NCBI RefSeq assembly: GCF_003148385.1
Contig: NZ_CP029463.1
Span: 3,224,001 to 3,288,000 of the forward strand
DNA from: Flavobacterium sediminis
GTDB lineage: Bacteria > Bacteroidota > Bacteroidia > Flavobacteriales > Flavobacteriaceae
Direction of reading: 5' to 3'
Length of the DNA: 64,000 nt
Positions within the stretch are counted from its first letter, which is position 1, and each line of letters opens with the position of its first letter. The translations under genes and the position numbers were made by a program. Below the pieces are notes generated by a model, which saw nothing but the letters and a program-made list of their open reading frames with translations, did not search any database and was not told where the DNA came from. Below are positions 17,906 to 26,787 of this stretch, piece after piece.

Positions 17906-19266
17906 ATTACAGTGGTACCGTGCTCTTCAATACTCTCAATAGCTATTTCTATTTTTAAAAGATCACAGAGTCTTTTTACTATTGACAGCCCAATACCTGT
18001 TCCTTTTATTTCCGGGTGCATAGTGGCATTTGAACGGAAAAATGAGTTATAAATCTTATCTAAATCTTCTTTTGAAATTCCTATACCGCTATCCGTTACT
18101 TTACATTTTAATCCGTTCTTAGTTTGTACGGCTTCTATTACTAATATACTATCCGGATTGGAATATTTTAATGCGTTTGAAATTAAATTATTAAAGATAA
18201 TTGAAATTAAATAATAATCAGAATTAAGCGTACAGTTTTCTTCGATCTTTGTGAGAACTGAAATATTTTTTTCTTTGATTTTTTGTGAGAAACGTGATAA
18301 AATATCTAAAATCAAAGCATTAAGATGAATGGTATCGTTCTTAATGTTCTTCTTCTGATTTTCAAACCGTGCCAGGAGTAACAGTTGGTCTACCAAAGTA
18401 TTCAAACGATCGACTTCGCTGATACAAAACGCTATTTTTTGATCGTATTCTTCTTTTGTTCTCGGTTTGCGAATTAAAACTTCTAAAGTTCCTTTAATTA
18501 CAGCTAACGGAGTTCTCAGTTCATGAGAAGCATCTGAAGTAAATTGTTTTTCCCGTTCAACTGCACTTTCTATTCTATCCAATAATTGATTGATCTGTAG
18601 CGATAACTGATACAATTCGTCTTTATTTACCGGAAGCGGAATTCTAGAGGATAAGTTGTCTTTTGTAATGCTTGAAGAGGTTTCAATAATATTGCTGATC
18701 GGAGCGATACTTCTTCCGGCAAAGAACCGTGCTATAAAGAATAATATCACTAAAATTAAAGGGTAAGTTATTAAAAGGACATTTTGTAAAATAATGATAA
18801 AAACGACATCATCTAAGGACATAGCTACAACCATGTAACCTACAACATTATTATCATCGACGATCTCTGTTTGAATCTGTCTGATCTTTTTTCCGTTAAT
18901 TTCAGAGTCTACAAATTTATTATTCTTTTTTTCACTGTAAAGAGATAGATCTTCATCTTTCAGATTAGGAGATTTGTCAATGAGCTCTTTATTATTGTCA
19001 TAGAACTCTACAAAAACCGGGTTTACATCAACAGAGTTATGTTCTCTGTCACGCCATTGATTAACCCTTATAAGATAAGTCTGATTACTGTCAAGAGTAA
19101 CATTTTTTAAGTGTTTTTGTTGTTCTTTCTCTATTTCACCGTTAATATGAGAATTGATACTTAGTTTAGAAATATGAAATAAAAACAGAAAAACAAAGCC
19201 TATCAATAAGGCTGTACTTATTATGTAGTAAAAAGCAATTCTATTTTTAAATGAAAAAGAAAACAT
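17890..19266 (-). CDS. Sensor histidine kinase of an OmpR-type two-component system
   Basis: A 458-residue membrane kinase with TM1 at about 12-32, a periplasmic sensor of about 130 residues, TM2 at about 155-180, a HAMP domain, the phosphoacceptor H-box SDASHELRTPLAVIKG, and the ATPase domain with NLISNALKYS (N box), DSGIGIS and GTGIGLSIV (G boxes). The architecture is that of CusS/CzcS-like kinases. It starts 1 nt after the regulator gene. The sensor domain lacks clear His/Met/Cys clusters, so the signal cannot be read from the sequence. Metal stress is suggested by the neighbours only. Confidence 0.93.
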   Translation of the reverse strand: MFSFSFKNRIAFYYIISTALLIGFVFLFLFHISKLSINSHINGEIEKEQQKHLKNVTLDSNQTYLIRVNQWRDREHNSVDVNPVFVEFYDNNKELIDKSPNLKDEDLSLYSEKKNNKFVDSEINGKKIRQIQTEIVDDNNVVGYMVVAMSLDDVVFIIILQNVLLITYPLILVILFFIARFFAGRSIAPISNIIETSSSITKDNLSSRIPLPVNKDELYQLSLQINQLLDRIESAVEREKQFTSDASHELRTPLAVIKGTLEVLIRKPRTKEEYDQKIAFCISEVDRLNTLVDQLLLLARFENQKKNIKNDTIHLNALILDILSRFSQKIKEKNISVLTKIEENCTLNSDYYLISIIFNNLISNALKYSNPDSILVIEAVQTKNGLKCKVTDSGIGISKEDLDKIYNSFFRSNATMHPEIKGTGIGLSIVKRLCDLLKIEIAIESIEEHGTTVILSFS

Positions 19267-19267
19267 A

Positions 19268-19927
19268 TTAATCGTTTGCTATATAGCCTACTCCTCTGAC
19301 TGTTTTAATTAAATCCTGATTTTTTGATAAATTGAGTTTTTTTCGAATAGCATTCATGAATACATCTATAACTCCGGTATCGTATTCAAAATGAATATCC
19401 CAAACATCTTCAATGATGTTATTTCGAGTACATACTTTTCCTTTGTTCTCAATTAAATACGCTAAAAGTTCAAATTCTCTTTGTGTAAGAGAAACTTCTT
19501 TTTGATCCACATATACCTGAAAGGTATTTTTATTCAACGTTATATTTCCTAATTGTAACGTTGTTTCTTCTTTTTTGCGAAAATGAATTTTTATGCGTTC
19601 TAATAGTTCTTCAAAACTGAACGGCTTTTTAATATAATCGTTAGCTCCTGCCTTTAACCCATCTATAGTTTCCTGAACCGTATCTTTTGCTGTTAAAAAC
19701 AAGATCGGAACTGTAGTGTTTTGTTTTCTGATATTTTGACATACTTCTAATCCCGACATTTTAGGCATCATCCAGTCTAACAAGATCAAATCAAAAGAAG
19801 AATGGAGGGCTTTTTCCAAACCCTCCACTCCGTTGATAGCAGTAGTTATAGTAAAGCCTTCTTCTTCTAATCCTTGTTGCAGGAAATTTAAAATTCCTAT
19901 TTCGTCTTCAACAATGAGTATATTCAT
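19268..19927 (-). CDS. OmpR/PhoB-family response regulator
   Basis: A 219-residue regulator. The receiver domain has the acidic pair in VEDEIG, the phosphorylated Asp in LILLDWMMP, and Thr and Lys in LFLTAKD and KKPFSFEEL. The C-terminal winged helix (about 125-219) includes LTQREFELLAYLIE and the recognition part ending TVRGVGYI. It forms a pair with the kinase downstream and follows DUF3570 by 6 nt, so it is in the thioredoxin-ApbE operon. Its most likely targets are the 11-nt-phased CTTAAG boxes before three transcription units in this block. Confidence 0.94.
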   Translation of the reverse strand: MNILIVEDEIGILNFLQQGLEEEGFTITTAINGVEGLEKALHSSFDLILLDWMMPKMSGLEVCQNIRKQNTTVPILFLTAKDTVQETIDGLKAGANDYIKKPFSFEELLERIKIHFRKKEETTLQLGNITLNKNTFQVYVDQKEVSLTQREFELLAYLIENKGKVCTRNNIIEDVWDIHFEYDTGVIDVFMNAIRKKLNLSKNQDLIKTVRGVGYIAND

Positions 19928-19933
19928 AAAAAA

Positions 19934-21268
19934 TTATTGTTGTACAAATTTAATAGCAAATGATATAATATTTGCATCTAAACCATCATTTCTGCTGTAA
20001 TGATTATATCTGAGGTCAATATTCTTAATTCCGAACTTCCAGATTTTAGCGGAAGTGAAAATATCTGTATAACTTACTCCTACTCCATATTGATTGGAAA
20101 CAAAGGTAGACAAATCATAATCAGATGTATAATATTCTTCTGTTGATACGTGCATTTCATAAGGTGCAAAATATTTAGAAGCATTTTGCGTATAGTAACG
20201 ATACATCGGATAAAATGTGAATTTATCAGTCAATTTTATCGGAAGTTCTATACTTGCGGTATGAGAGTCAACTCCCCAATTATCCCAATAGTAACGGTAA
20301 TAAGTTCGTATGGTTACTCGTTCGTGCAAGTAAAAATTCCAACGCATACCGATAGGTAATTTAAAACGTGTGTCCGGTAAGCGCTCTATGTCATCTGCCA
20401 ATTGGAACTCATTGATAAAATAATTAGGTTTATCACTAAAGTATATCCTTTGGTAGGGCGTTGACAATAAGCCTTGTTGTTGTAGAACATCCATAAAGAA
20501 AGAGGCCTGTATCTTACGTGTAAAAACCTGTGACAAACCTAATGATAATGAATATGAGTTACGATTTTTGTTACTATGGAACTTAAATTTTTCAGGATTA
20601 TAGGGATCAAAGTTCAACGGATCGTCTGTTGTAATGGTAAAGTAATTGTAAATACCACCATACAAACCATGATCTGCAAAATCTTGTAATTCTTTAGGAT
20701 AAATAGGCTTCCACTGATCCAGATAAACATTGGCAGAAACCGAAAGTTCAGTGTTTTTATCATTAAGTAATCGGGTATAACCACCTCCGAAACCGATCGA
20801 GTGGTAATCGTATTCCACTGAACCGGATATATGAGCGTTCCAAATAGTATTTCTATCATCTGAACTATGGCTATAGCCTAAAACCAAACTGGTCAATTGA
20901 TCTGAAGCAGATGCTCCTGAACTTGCCTGCCAAGGACTTGGCGTATTACTATCAAACGGATTAATATTACCGGATGAAGCAGATGAATAAGCAGAAACAC
21001 CAACATCAACGGTTAAAACGTCATCCTCATTTAAAGGCATTGTCACTACGATTGTAGGTGTGATATCGGTCAACTCTTCCATCCCTTTACCGCCTGAAAC
21101 TGCCGAGTGAACTCCATCCTGCTTATAATAACTCATTAAGAAATCAACTTCCGTAGCCTCCAGAACACGTTTCTTATAGGACACCCCTGTAGAATCCTGC
21201 TCTTGCTCTTGTGCCTGAGCAGCAAATCCTGCTGTTACTGTTAATAGAAAAACAAATATTTTTTTCAT
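19934..21268 (-). CDS. DUF3570 outer-membrane barrel protein
   Basis: A 444-residue protein with an N-terminal signal peptide ending AAQAQ (about 1-20) followed by alternating amphipathic strands to a C-terminal aromatic-ended strand, as expected for an outer-membrane beta-barrel. Near residues 111-122, SPWQASSGASAS includes SGAS (117-120), which resembles the S-G-A-T/S acceptor motif that ApbE flavinylates. With ApbE two genes upstream, Ser120 is a candidate FMN attachment site. That is inference. DUF3570 has no established function. Confidence 0.85.
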   Translation of the reverse strand: MKKIFVFLLTVTAGFAAQAQEQEQDSTGVSYKKRVLEATEVDFLMSYYKQDGVHSAVSGGKGMEELTDITPTIVVTMPLNEDDVLTVDVGVSAYSSASSGNINPFDSNTPSPWQASSGASASDQLTSLVLGYSHSSDDRNTIWNAHISGSVEYDYHSIGFGGGYTRLLNDKNTELSVSANVYLDQWKPIYPKELQDFADHGLYGGIYNYFTITTDDPLNFDPYNPEKFKFHSNKNRNSYSLSLGLSQVFTRKIQASFFMDVLQQQGLLSTPYQRIYFSDKPNYFINEFQLADDIERLPDTRFKLPIGMRWNFYLHERVTIRTYYRYYWDNWGVDSHTASIELPIKLTDKFTFYPMYRYYTQNASKYFAPYEMHVSTEEYYTSDYDLSTFVSNQYGVGVSYTDIFTSAKIWKFGIKNIDLRYNHYSRNDGLDANIISFAIKFVQQ

Positions 21269-21285
21269 CTTAGTCTTTTAAACGA

Positions 21286-21495
21286 TTAGTTACAACCGCA
21301 ACCTCCTCCGGTCTTACCGCCATTGGCTCCGGCTGCTGCTTCTCTATATACTTGATAATTAGTCTCAAAACGTTCAGCAGTTCGGGCTGACAATTTCATC
21401 TCCGGATCGTTAAGGTATTGTTTGTCATACTCTTTAACGGAATTGCATGATTGTAATCCGGCAACCAATACAATTAGAAATAAGATTTTCTTCAT
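21286..21495 (-). CDS. DUF4266 small lipoprotein with a Gly/Cys tail
   Basis: A 69-residue lipoprotein. The signal peptide ends LQSC (lipid-anchored Cys at about 17), a short helical body with LNDPEMKLS follows, and the last residues are GGKTGGGCGCN, a flexible tail with two cysteines. DUF4266 and DUF3570 genes occur together. Their joint role is unknown to me. The tail could bind a metal ion, form a disulfide handled by the nearby thioredoxin, or be modified. The gene lies 17 nt before DUF3570 and 12 nt after ApbE. Confidence 0.85.
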   Translation of the reverse strand: MKKILFLIVLVAGLQSCNSVKEYDKQYLNDPEMKLSARTAERFETNYQVYREAAAGANGGKTGGGCGCN

Positions 21496-21507
21496 ATAAA
21501 AACAGTT

Positions 21508-22494
21508 TTATTCTTTATGTTGGTATTGTTCAATATCGATACTTTTTGAAGTAAAAATTTCACCTGTATCATCTACGATAATACAGCCTAAACCAGGCAA
21601 TTGATTAATTAAATTAAGCCCTACTTCTTTTCCCATTACAAAGATCGCTGTTGCCAAAGCATCAGCTAATTCCGTTTGTTTAGCAAAAACAGAAACACTA
21701 ACGATACCGCTGGCAGGATATCCTGTACGGGGATCAATGATATGGGAATAGCGTTTGCCATTAAACACTACAAATTTTTCATAACTTCCGGAAGTTTCCA
21801 CTGCACTATCGATCAAAGGAAAAGTAGCAAAAACTTTTGACTTATTCATCGGGTTAACAATGGCTACTTTCCAAGGCTGCCCGTCCGGTTGATTTCCCCA
21901 GACATTTATATCTCCCGAAACATTTACAATTCCTGAAGTACAGCCTTTGCTTTGCAATAATGTTTTGATATTATCTGCGATATACCCCTGTCCTATTCCT
22001 CCTAAACCAAGTTTCATTCCTTTATTCTTCAGGAAAATAGTCGATTGTGTAGCATCTAAAATAATATTTTGATAACCAACACGCTCGACAGATTTTTTGA
22101 TTTCTTCCGGTGACGGCATTTGTTTCATACTTCCGTCAAATTTCCATATTTTATCCATTGAAGCATAGCTAATATCAAAAGCGCCTTCTGTCAACTTAGA
22201 GATTTGAATGGCTCTGAAAACAAGTTCAAATACTTCTTTGCTGACTTTAACCGGTTTAATCCCTGCATTTTTATTGACTTGGGAAATTTCGGTTTCCGGA
22301 ATCCAATCGGAAATTAAGTTTTCTACTCGCTTTACTTCGGCTATAGCCATACCGCAGTAATATTCCCCTTTAGTACTATCGGGAACGATTACTGTAATTT
22401 CAAAAGGACTTCCTAATAGCCCCTGATGTTTCTTATAAACAATCTGGGCATTAGCTATTAATCCATAAAATAAAACGACAAATAAATAACGCAT
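21508..22494 (-). CDS. FAD:protein FMN transferase, ApbE family
   Basis: A 328-residue exported protein with a signal peptide of about 16 residues. ApbE signatures are LGGIGQGYIAD (FAD binding), SGDINVWG, and the magnesium site around HIIDPRTGYPA and TELADALATAIFVMG. The enzyme moves FMN from FAD onto a Ser or Thr of a target in the periplasm. No Nqr/Rnf subunit or FMN_bind protein is encoded nearby, so its target must be distant or be DUF3570. It lies 3 nt after the thioredoxin gene, clearly in one operon. Confidence 0.93.
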   Translation of the reverse strand: MRYLFVVLFYGLIANAQIVYKKHQGLLGSPFEITVIVPDSTKGEYYCGMAIAEVKRVENLISDWIPETEISQVNKNAGIKPVKVSKEVFELVFRAIQISKLTEGAFDISYASMDKIWKFDGSMKQMPSPEEIKKSVERVGYQNIILDATQSTIFLKNKGMKLGLGGIGQGYIADNIKTLLQSKGCTSGIVNVSGDINVWGNQPDGQPWKVAIVNPMNKSKVFATFPLIDSAVETSGSYEKFVVFNGKRYSHIIDPRTGYPASGIVSVSVFAKQTELADALATAIFVMGKEVGLNLINQLPGLGCIIVDDTGEIFTSKSIDIEQYQHKE

Positions 22495-22497
22495 TCT

Positions 22498-22935
22498 TTA
22501 TTTTTCTAATGCATGAATCATTTTTATATATTCTTCAGGCGGAACATTCTTAAAGCCCATTTTTCCTAAAACTTTTCCTGTAGGTGTTAATACGACAACT
22601 AACGGAAAGCTTCCTTCTCTGTTATATTTCTCTGCTAATGCTCTGTTGTGAGTTGTTTGCTCTTCTGAAAGCTGATTGGCTTTTTTTCTCGGAAAATTAG
22701 CACGAACTAAAACCCAGTTTTCAGCAGATTCTTTTTTAAACTCTTCTGATTGCCAAATATTTCTATCTAATTTAATACACGGAGCACACCAGTCAGAACC
22801 CGAGAATATCATGATAATATTTTTATTCTCCGTTTGTGCTATCTTTTTTGCCTCCTCAAAATTGTATTTCCAATCTTGGGAAAATCCTGTAATCGAACAC
22901 AATAACAGAACTAATAACGTTGCAATTTTTTTCAT
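22498..22935 (-). CDS. Secreted thioredoxin-family protein (WCAPC)
   Basis: A 145-residue protein with a signal peptide ending TGFSQ (about 20) and a single thioredoxin fold. The active site is SGSDWCAPC (about 45-53), with the cis-proline in GSFPLVVV. It acts outside the cytoplasm as a thiol oxidoreductase. As first gene of the thioredoxin-ApbE-DUF4266-DUF3570-regulator-kinase operon it may keep the cysteines of the DUF4266 tail reduced. It starts 62 nt downstream of a pair of CTTAA repeats. Confidence 0.9.
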   Translation of the reverse strand: MKKIATLLVLLLCSITGFSQDWKYNFEEAKKIAQTENKNIIMIFSGSDWCAPCIKLDRNIWQSEEFKKESAENWVLVRANFPRKKANQLSEEQTTHNRALAEKYNREGSFPLVVVLTPTGKVLGKMGFKNVPPEEYIKMIHALEK

Positions 22936-22996
22936 GCTTTAAATATTTATACAAATTAAACAATTTATAACTGCAAAAAGTATGCTACTTTTTTTT

Positions 22997-23024
22997 CTTA
23001 AGTAAATCTTAATTTATCCTTTGA
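22997..23024 (-). promoter_or_regulatory. Phased CTTAA repeats before the thioredoxin-ApbE operon
   Basis: CTTAAG (22997-23002) and CTTAAT (23008-23013) begin 11 nt apart and a weak third unit, CTTTGA, follows at 23019. These match the half-sites and spacing of the boxes before czcA and before the LTA-synthase-like gene. No -7 element lies at the 21-nt distance seen in the other two, so the promoter geometry differs here or this box works less directly. Confidence 0.55.
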
Positions 23025-24045
23025 GCACTGCTACTCTTTTTAAATGATTTTCTCGATAACAGTTGAATTCATAATATTCAGTTGTATAATTCTTGTAAAT
23101 CTTTTCAATGATTATTTTGTCATACTCTTCTGTAAATTTATGAAATTCTTTTTTTATTTCTTCCGGTAATTCTTCTTTATCAATAGGAATCTCTATTTCT
23201 AAGCCTTCTTTTTCAGAGAACTCTAAGGCTATCTTTTTATTTCTCCAATTTATTGTTGTTTCATTTGTTTGAGTAAATACGGAAATATGATCCTGTTCTA
23301 TAATTCTATTGGATGAACTTATTAATAAAATACAACCGGAACACACCATAGCGGTGTAGCCTATTCTCTTATACAAAGAGTCTTTTATAAAAGGAAGTAA
23401 AAATTTTACTGTATAGGAAGATGCAATAGCTCCCAAAGCTATCGTTACACCAAACCAAACTGCATCTTTTGAGAATAATCCCAATGAAATATAGATGATT
23501 AACTTCGTAATATGTAAACAAATCTCATTTATAGCCCTTGTAGCAATGATCTCCTCTTTTGAAAGTCCGTATTTGAAGTAAAACCTGTTAAATAATAATC
23601 CTATAGCTCCTGTTATTCCTGATATGAAGCCTGCTAAAAAGCCAATTAAGGCTAAAAGTGAATTATTGGATTTTTTCGAATTCTTTTCTAACTTGTCTTT
23701 TGATTGTATTAACTGAGCTACATTAGCTATTAAAAAAAGAGAAATTCCGAATTGCAGGTAATCAGGGTTAAGAGATTTCATGAGTGATGCTCCTAAAAAT
23801 GCAGCAGGAACAGAAAACGGAAAAAACCAAAAGAATATCTTCCAATTAATATGTTTTTTAAAGAAAACTATCCGAGAAGCTGAGCTTGACAGTGTTCCTA
23901 CTGTTAAAGTAAAAGGGATAGTAGAAGCCGGTAAAAACAAGTTCAATACCGGAATCAGAATCAGACTTGCGCCGCCGCCGCTTATTGCGCTTAGCCAAAA
24001 AGCAATGATTGTGGTAAGCCCTAAGAATATTACTTTCAGAATCAT
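23014..24045 (-). CDS. TSUP (TauE/SafE) family permease with an extra C-terminal domain
   Basis: A 343-residue protein. The first 255 residues have eight or so hydrophobic helices and the family start WLSAISGGGASLILIPVL, with the repeat half SGITGAIGLLF. TSUP proteins export sulfite or organosulfonates or move other anions. The last 85-90 residues are charged and soluble (Glu/Lys-rich, ending VAVLKG), which is unusual because most TSUP proteins stop after the last helix. It is the last gene of the LTA-synthase-PAP2-TSUP unit, 11 nt after PAP2. The substrate is unknown. Confidence 0.82.
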   Translation of the reverse strand: MILKVIFLGLTTIIAFWLSAISGGGASLILIPVLNLFLPASTIPFTLTVGTLSSSASRIVFFKKHINWKIFFWFFPFSVPAAFLGASLMKSLNPDYLQFGISLFLIANVAQLIQSKDKLEKNSKKSNNSLLALIGFLAGFISGITGAIGLLFNRFYFKYGLSKEEIIATRAINEICLHITKLIIYISLGLFSKDAVWFGVTIALGAIASSYTVKFLLPFIKDSLYKRIGYTAMVCSGCILLISSSNRIIEQDHISVFTQTNETTINWRNKKIALEFSEKEGLEIEIPIDKEELPEEIKKEFHKFTEEYDKIIIEKIYKNYTTEYYEFNCYRENHLKRVAVLKG

Positions 24046-24056
24046 ATATTAAACTT

Positions 24057-24799
24057 TTAAAAAGTAATAGCTACCCCCACACCATATTGCTTTCCGTTAT
24101 AGAAAGGCATTGCAATCTTGTTCGACTTATTTTTACTTTTGAATATCTTTTTTTCGATTACCGGATGTAGCCAATAAGCTACTTTAGTACTTATGATCCC
24201 TATTCCGGCTCCTGCTACTACATCAGTAAGCCAATGCCGGTCGTTATACATCCTGAAGAAACCGGTTCCGGCTGCTACCAGATATCCGGTAATACCGTAC
24301 CAAACAGATATATCTTTGTATTCCTGATATAAAAATTCTGCCCCATGAATGCTGTTGCAGTATGTCCTGAAGGAAATGAATTATTCGTTGAACCGTCAGG
24401 TCTTTCTACTTTTGTTGTTGTTTTTAAGGCGTAAACCGTTCCTCCCATCAGAAGGTATGCGGTTGCCAAAATTATTGTTCTGTCTTTAAAATCGTGTTTC
24501 CCCTGTAATCCAAGTCCGTTTAAGGCATATACTGAAACAAACGGCGCATATTGAGAAAAGTCATCAATTGTGAATTTTTCATCAATATTTTCATTGAGTT
24601 CATGCTTTATTTCAGAATTGTAATACTTAATACCATCACTCTCAATACCAATTATACCATAGCCCACTAAAATAGACGGTATGATTAAAGATTTGTAATC
24701 AAACTTCAGCCGTTGATCTTGTATTATGGTATCGTTCTTTATTTGAGCCGACACCGAAAATAAAGACAATAGGGCTACTATTGAAAAAAACACCTTCAT
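24057..24799 (-). pseudogene. PAP2-family lipid phosphatase, frameshifted
   Basis: From 24799: a signal/TM segment, then KTTKVERPDGS and SFPSGHTATAFMG, which are the first two PAP2 motifs. The frame then breaks at CCCC 24341-24344. With one base added, the reading becomes MGAEFLYQEYKDISVWYGI and joins MYNDRHWLTDVVAG, the third motif with the catalytic His. The restored protein has about 247 residues. It would remove phosphate from a membrane lipid such as undecaprenyl-PP or lipid A on the periplasmic side. It follows the LTA-synthase-like gene by 14 nt. The break is probably a sequence error. Confidence 0.87.
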
Positions 24800-24813
24800 G
24801 AGACAATTCTATT

Positions 24814-26763
24814 TTACTTTAACAAATTGTTGTTGTACAAATAATCAGCAGTTTCGTACCAAGCTATCGTTTCTTTTTCAAATTTGGTATCTACTTCTTG
24901 TGACTGTAGTTCATTTGTTTCTTCATTCCATAAATACTGGTGGCAATTCTTTTTATTTGACAGAACTAAAACTTCATGATTTGGTTTTAAAAGTCCTAAT
25001 TTCAAGTATGTAGCAATCAAAGCTCTCGATTGGTAATCATTAGCTTTTACATTGTTACCAAAGAAATTTGAGGTATAGCTCCAATGCAATTGCCCAAATA
25101 ACGTTGGAAAAATATCAATTTGACTACAAAGTGTTTCTACTTTTTCCGGCTGAATGATATCCTTTCCGTAGATAATAGCCGGAATATGATAATTTTTAAC
25201 GTCTATCTCGTCTTTTCCTGCACTACTGGCACAATGATCTGCTATAAAAATAAAAACAGTGTTTTTAAACCATGGTTTATCTTTGATTTTTTGGAACATT
25301 TCACCGATGGCAAAATCACTATATTTCACAGCTCCGTCTCTTCCCGTTCCTGAAGGAATATCTATTTTTCCTTCCGGATACGTATAAGGTCTGTGATTAG
25401 AAGTGGTCATTACAAAATTAAAGAACGGCTTTTGAGCTGCATAGCTTTTGTCTGCTACTTCAATCATTTTGTTATAGATATCTTCATCACATATCCCCCA
25501 GGCATTTTCAAAGGTAACTTCTTCGTCTTCAATTAAATGACGCGTTGTTTTTATCTTATCACTCAAAATACTTCCTCTACCTCTATCGTATATATCAAAA
25601 CCGTTTCCTCCGTAAAAGGCATTCATATTATCAAAATATCCATCTCCTCCGTAAAAGAAGTTGCATTGGTAATTTTTAGCTTTGAAAACGTTAGCAACAT
25701 TATACAAATTACTGTTATCCGGACGTTTTACAATACTTTGTCCGGGTGTAGGTGGTATAGATAAGGTTACAGCTTCCATTCCTCTTACTGTACGGTTACC
25801 GGTAGCGAATAGATTCGTTAAAAATAATCCTTTTTCTGTTAAATTGTCTAAATTTTGCGTTAAATTTCCGTTGTTTCCGAAAGATCTCATAAAGTCAGCG
25901 CTCATACTTTCCATTAAAACAAATACTACGTTCGGATGAATTTCTTGCAAAGTATCTGTTATTTCTCTTTTGATACATTCTTTTTCACAAATAAAACGAC
26001 TGTTCTTTCTGTCTAAATCTTTACGGATAGTAGCAAATGCTTTCTCTTCTGAGATTGTCTCATAAAAAGCGGCATAATCCAACTTGTTATTTCTGAATTC
26101 AGAAAAGAAAGAATAGATTCCTGCTTTAGAAATTTCATTGTTGTATCGGTTCTCAGACCATTCAGCCTGATTATTTTTAATAAAAAAGGAATAAAATAAG
26201 CAAACAGCCAGACTTCCGCTAAATATTATTGCTCTGTTTTTCATTTCTGTTTTATCCAGAAAAGTATCGCTGAATACTTTATTTTTTACAAACAATACAA
26301 ACACTAAAGCTACCAGCATTAGTATTGAAGGAATTAAGATAACCAAAGGATAAGATTCATTGATATTTTTAACCACTTCATAAGTGTAAATTAAATAATC
26401 TACAGCTACAAAATTAAAACGACAATGAAATTCTTCCCAAAAAGTTATTTCAGCAAAAAAAGTAAACGTAAAGATTAGGGTTACTAATCCCATTCCGAAT
26501 AAAACAACGGCTTTATCAGCAATAGTTCCTATCCATCTTTTAGGTGTAAATAATAGGTAAAACGATATTATTGTCCATAAAAAGGAAAGGACACCTAAAT
26601 CAAAAAATAAACCTGTAAAAATGATTCGAATTAATTTTAAAAAACTAAGATCCAGGTCATTTAACTGCCAGATCATGAAAACAATTCTTAGCAGAAATGA
26701 AATAAGAATAAAACCTAAGCTAAACCATAATAAGGTCTTGTAACGTTTTGGAAATATGAACAT
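24814..26763 (-). CDS. LTA-synthase-like membrane sulfatase-fold transferase
   Basis: A 649-residue protein with five N-terminal transmembrane helices (to about residue 215) and a periplasmic alkaline-phosphatase-fold domain. Visible sites are VVFVLMESMSADFM (metal-binding Glu), TGNRTVRGMEA (candidate nucleophile Thr) and FIFIADHCAS (metal-binding Asp-His). In Gram-negatives such proteins transfer phosphoglycerol or phosphoethanolamine to lipids or glycans. Followed by PAP2 and TSUP genes, it is best read as an envelope-modifying enzyme. The start lies 24 nt from a -7-like element downstream of a four-fold CTTAA box. Confidence 0.9.
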   Translation of the reverse strand: MFIFPKRYKTLLWFSLGFILISFLLRIVFMIWQLNDLDLSFLKLIRIIFTGLFFDLGVLSFLWTIISFYLLFTPKRWIGTIADKAVVLFGMGLVTLIFTFTFFAEITFWEEFHCRFNFVAVDYLIYTYEVVKNINESYPLVILIPSILMLVALVFVLFVKNKVFSDTFLDKTEMKNRAIIFSGSLAVCLFYSFFIKNNQAEWSENRYNNEISKAGIYSFFSEFRNNKLDYAAFYETISEEKAFATIRKDLDRKNSRFICEKECIKREITDTLQEIHPNVVFVLMESMSADFMRSFGNNGNLTQNLDNLTEKGLFLTNLFATGNRTVRGMEAVTLSIPPTPGQSIVKRPDNSNLYNVANVFKAKNYQCNFFYGGDGYFDNMNAFYGGNGFDIYDRGRGSILSDKIKTTRHLIEDEEVTFENAWGICDEDIYNKMIEVADKSYAAQKPFFNFVMTTSNHRPYTYPEGKIDIPSGTGRDGAVKYSDFAIGEMFQKIKDKPWFKNTVFIFIADHCASSAGKDEIDVKNYHIPAIIYGKDIIQPEKVETLCSQIDIFPTLFGQLHWSYTSNFFGNNVKANDYQSRALIATYLKLGLLKPNHEVLVLSNKKNCHQYLWNEETNELQSQEVDTKFEKETIAWYETADYLYNNNLLK

Positions 26764-26787
26764 TATAAAGCGGATTGATTAACAGAT

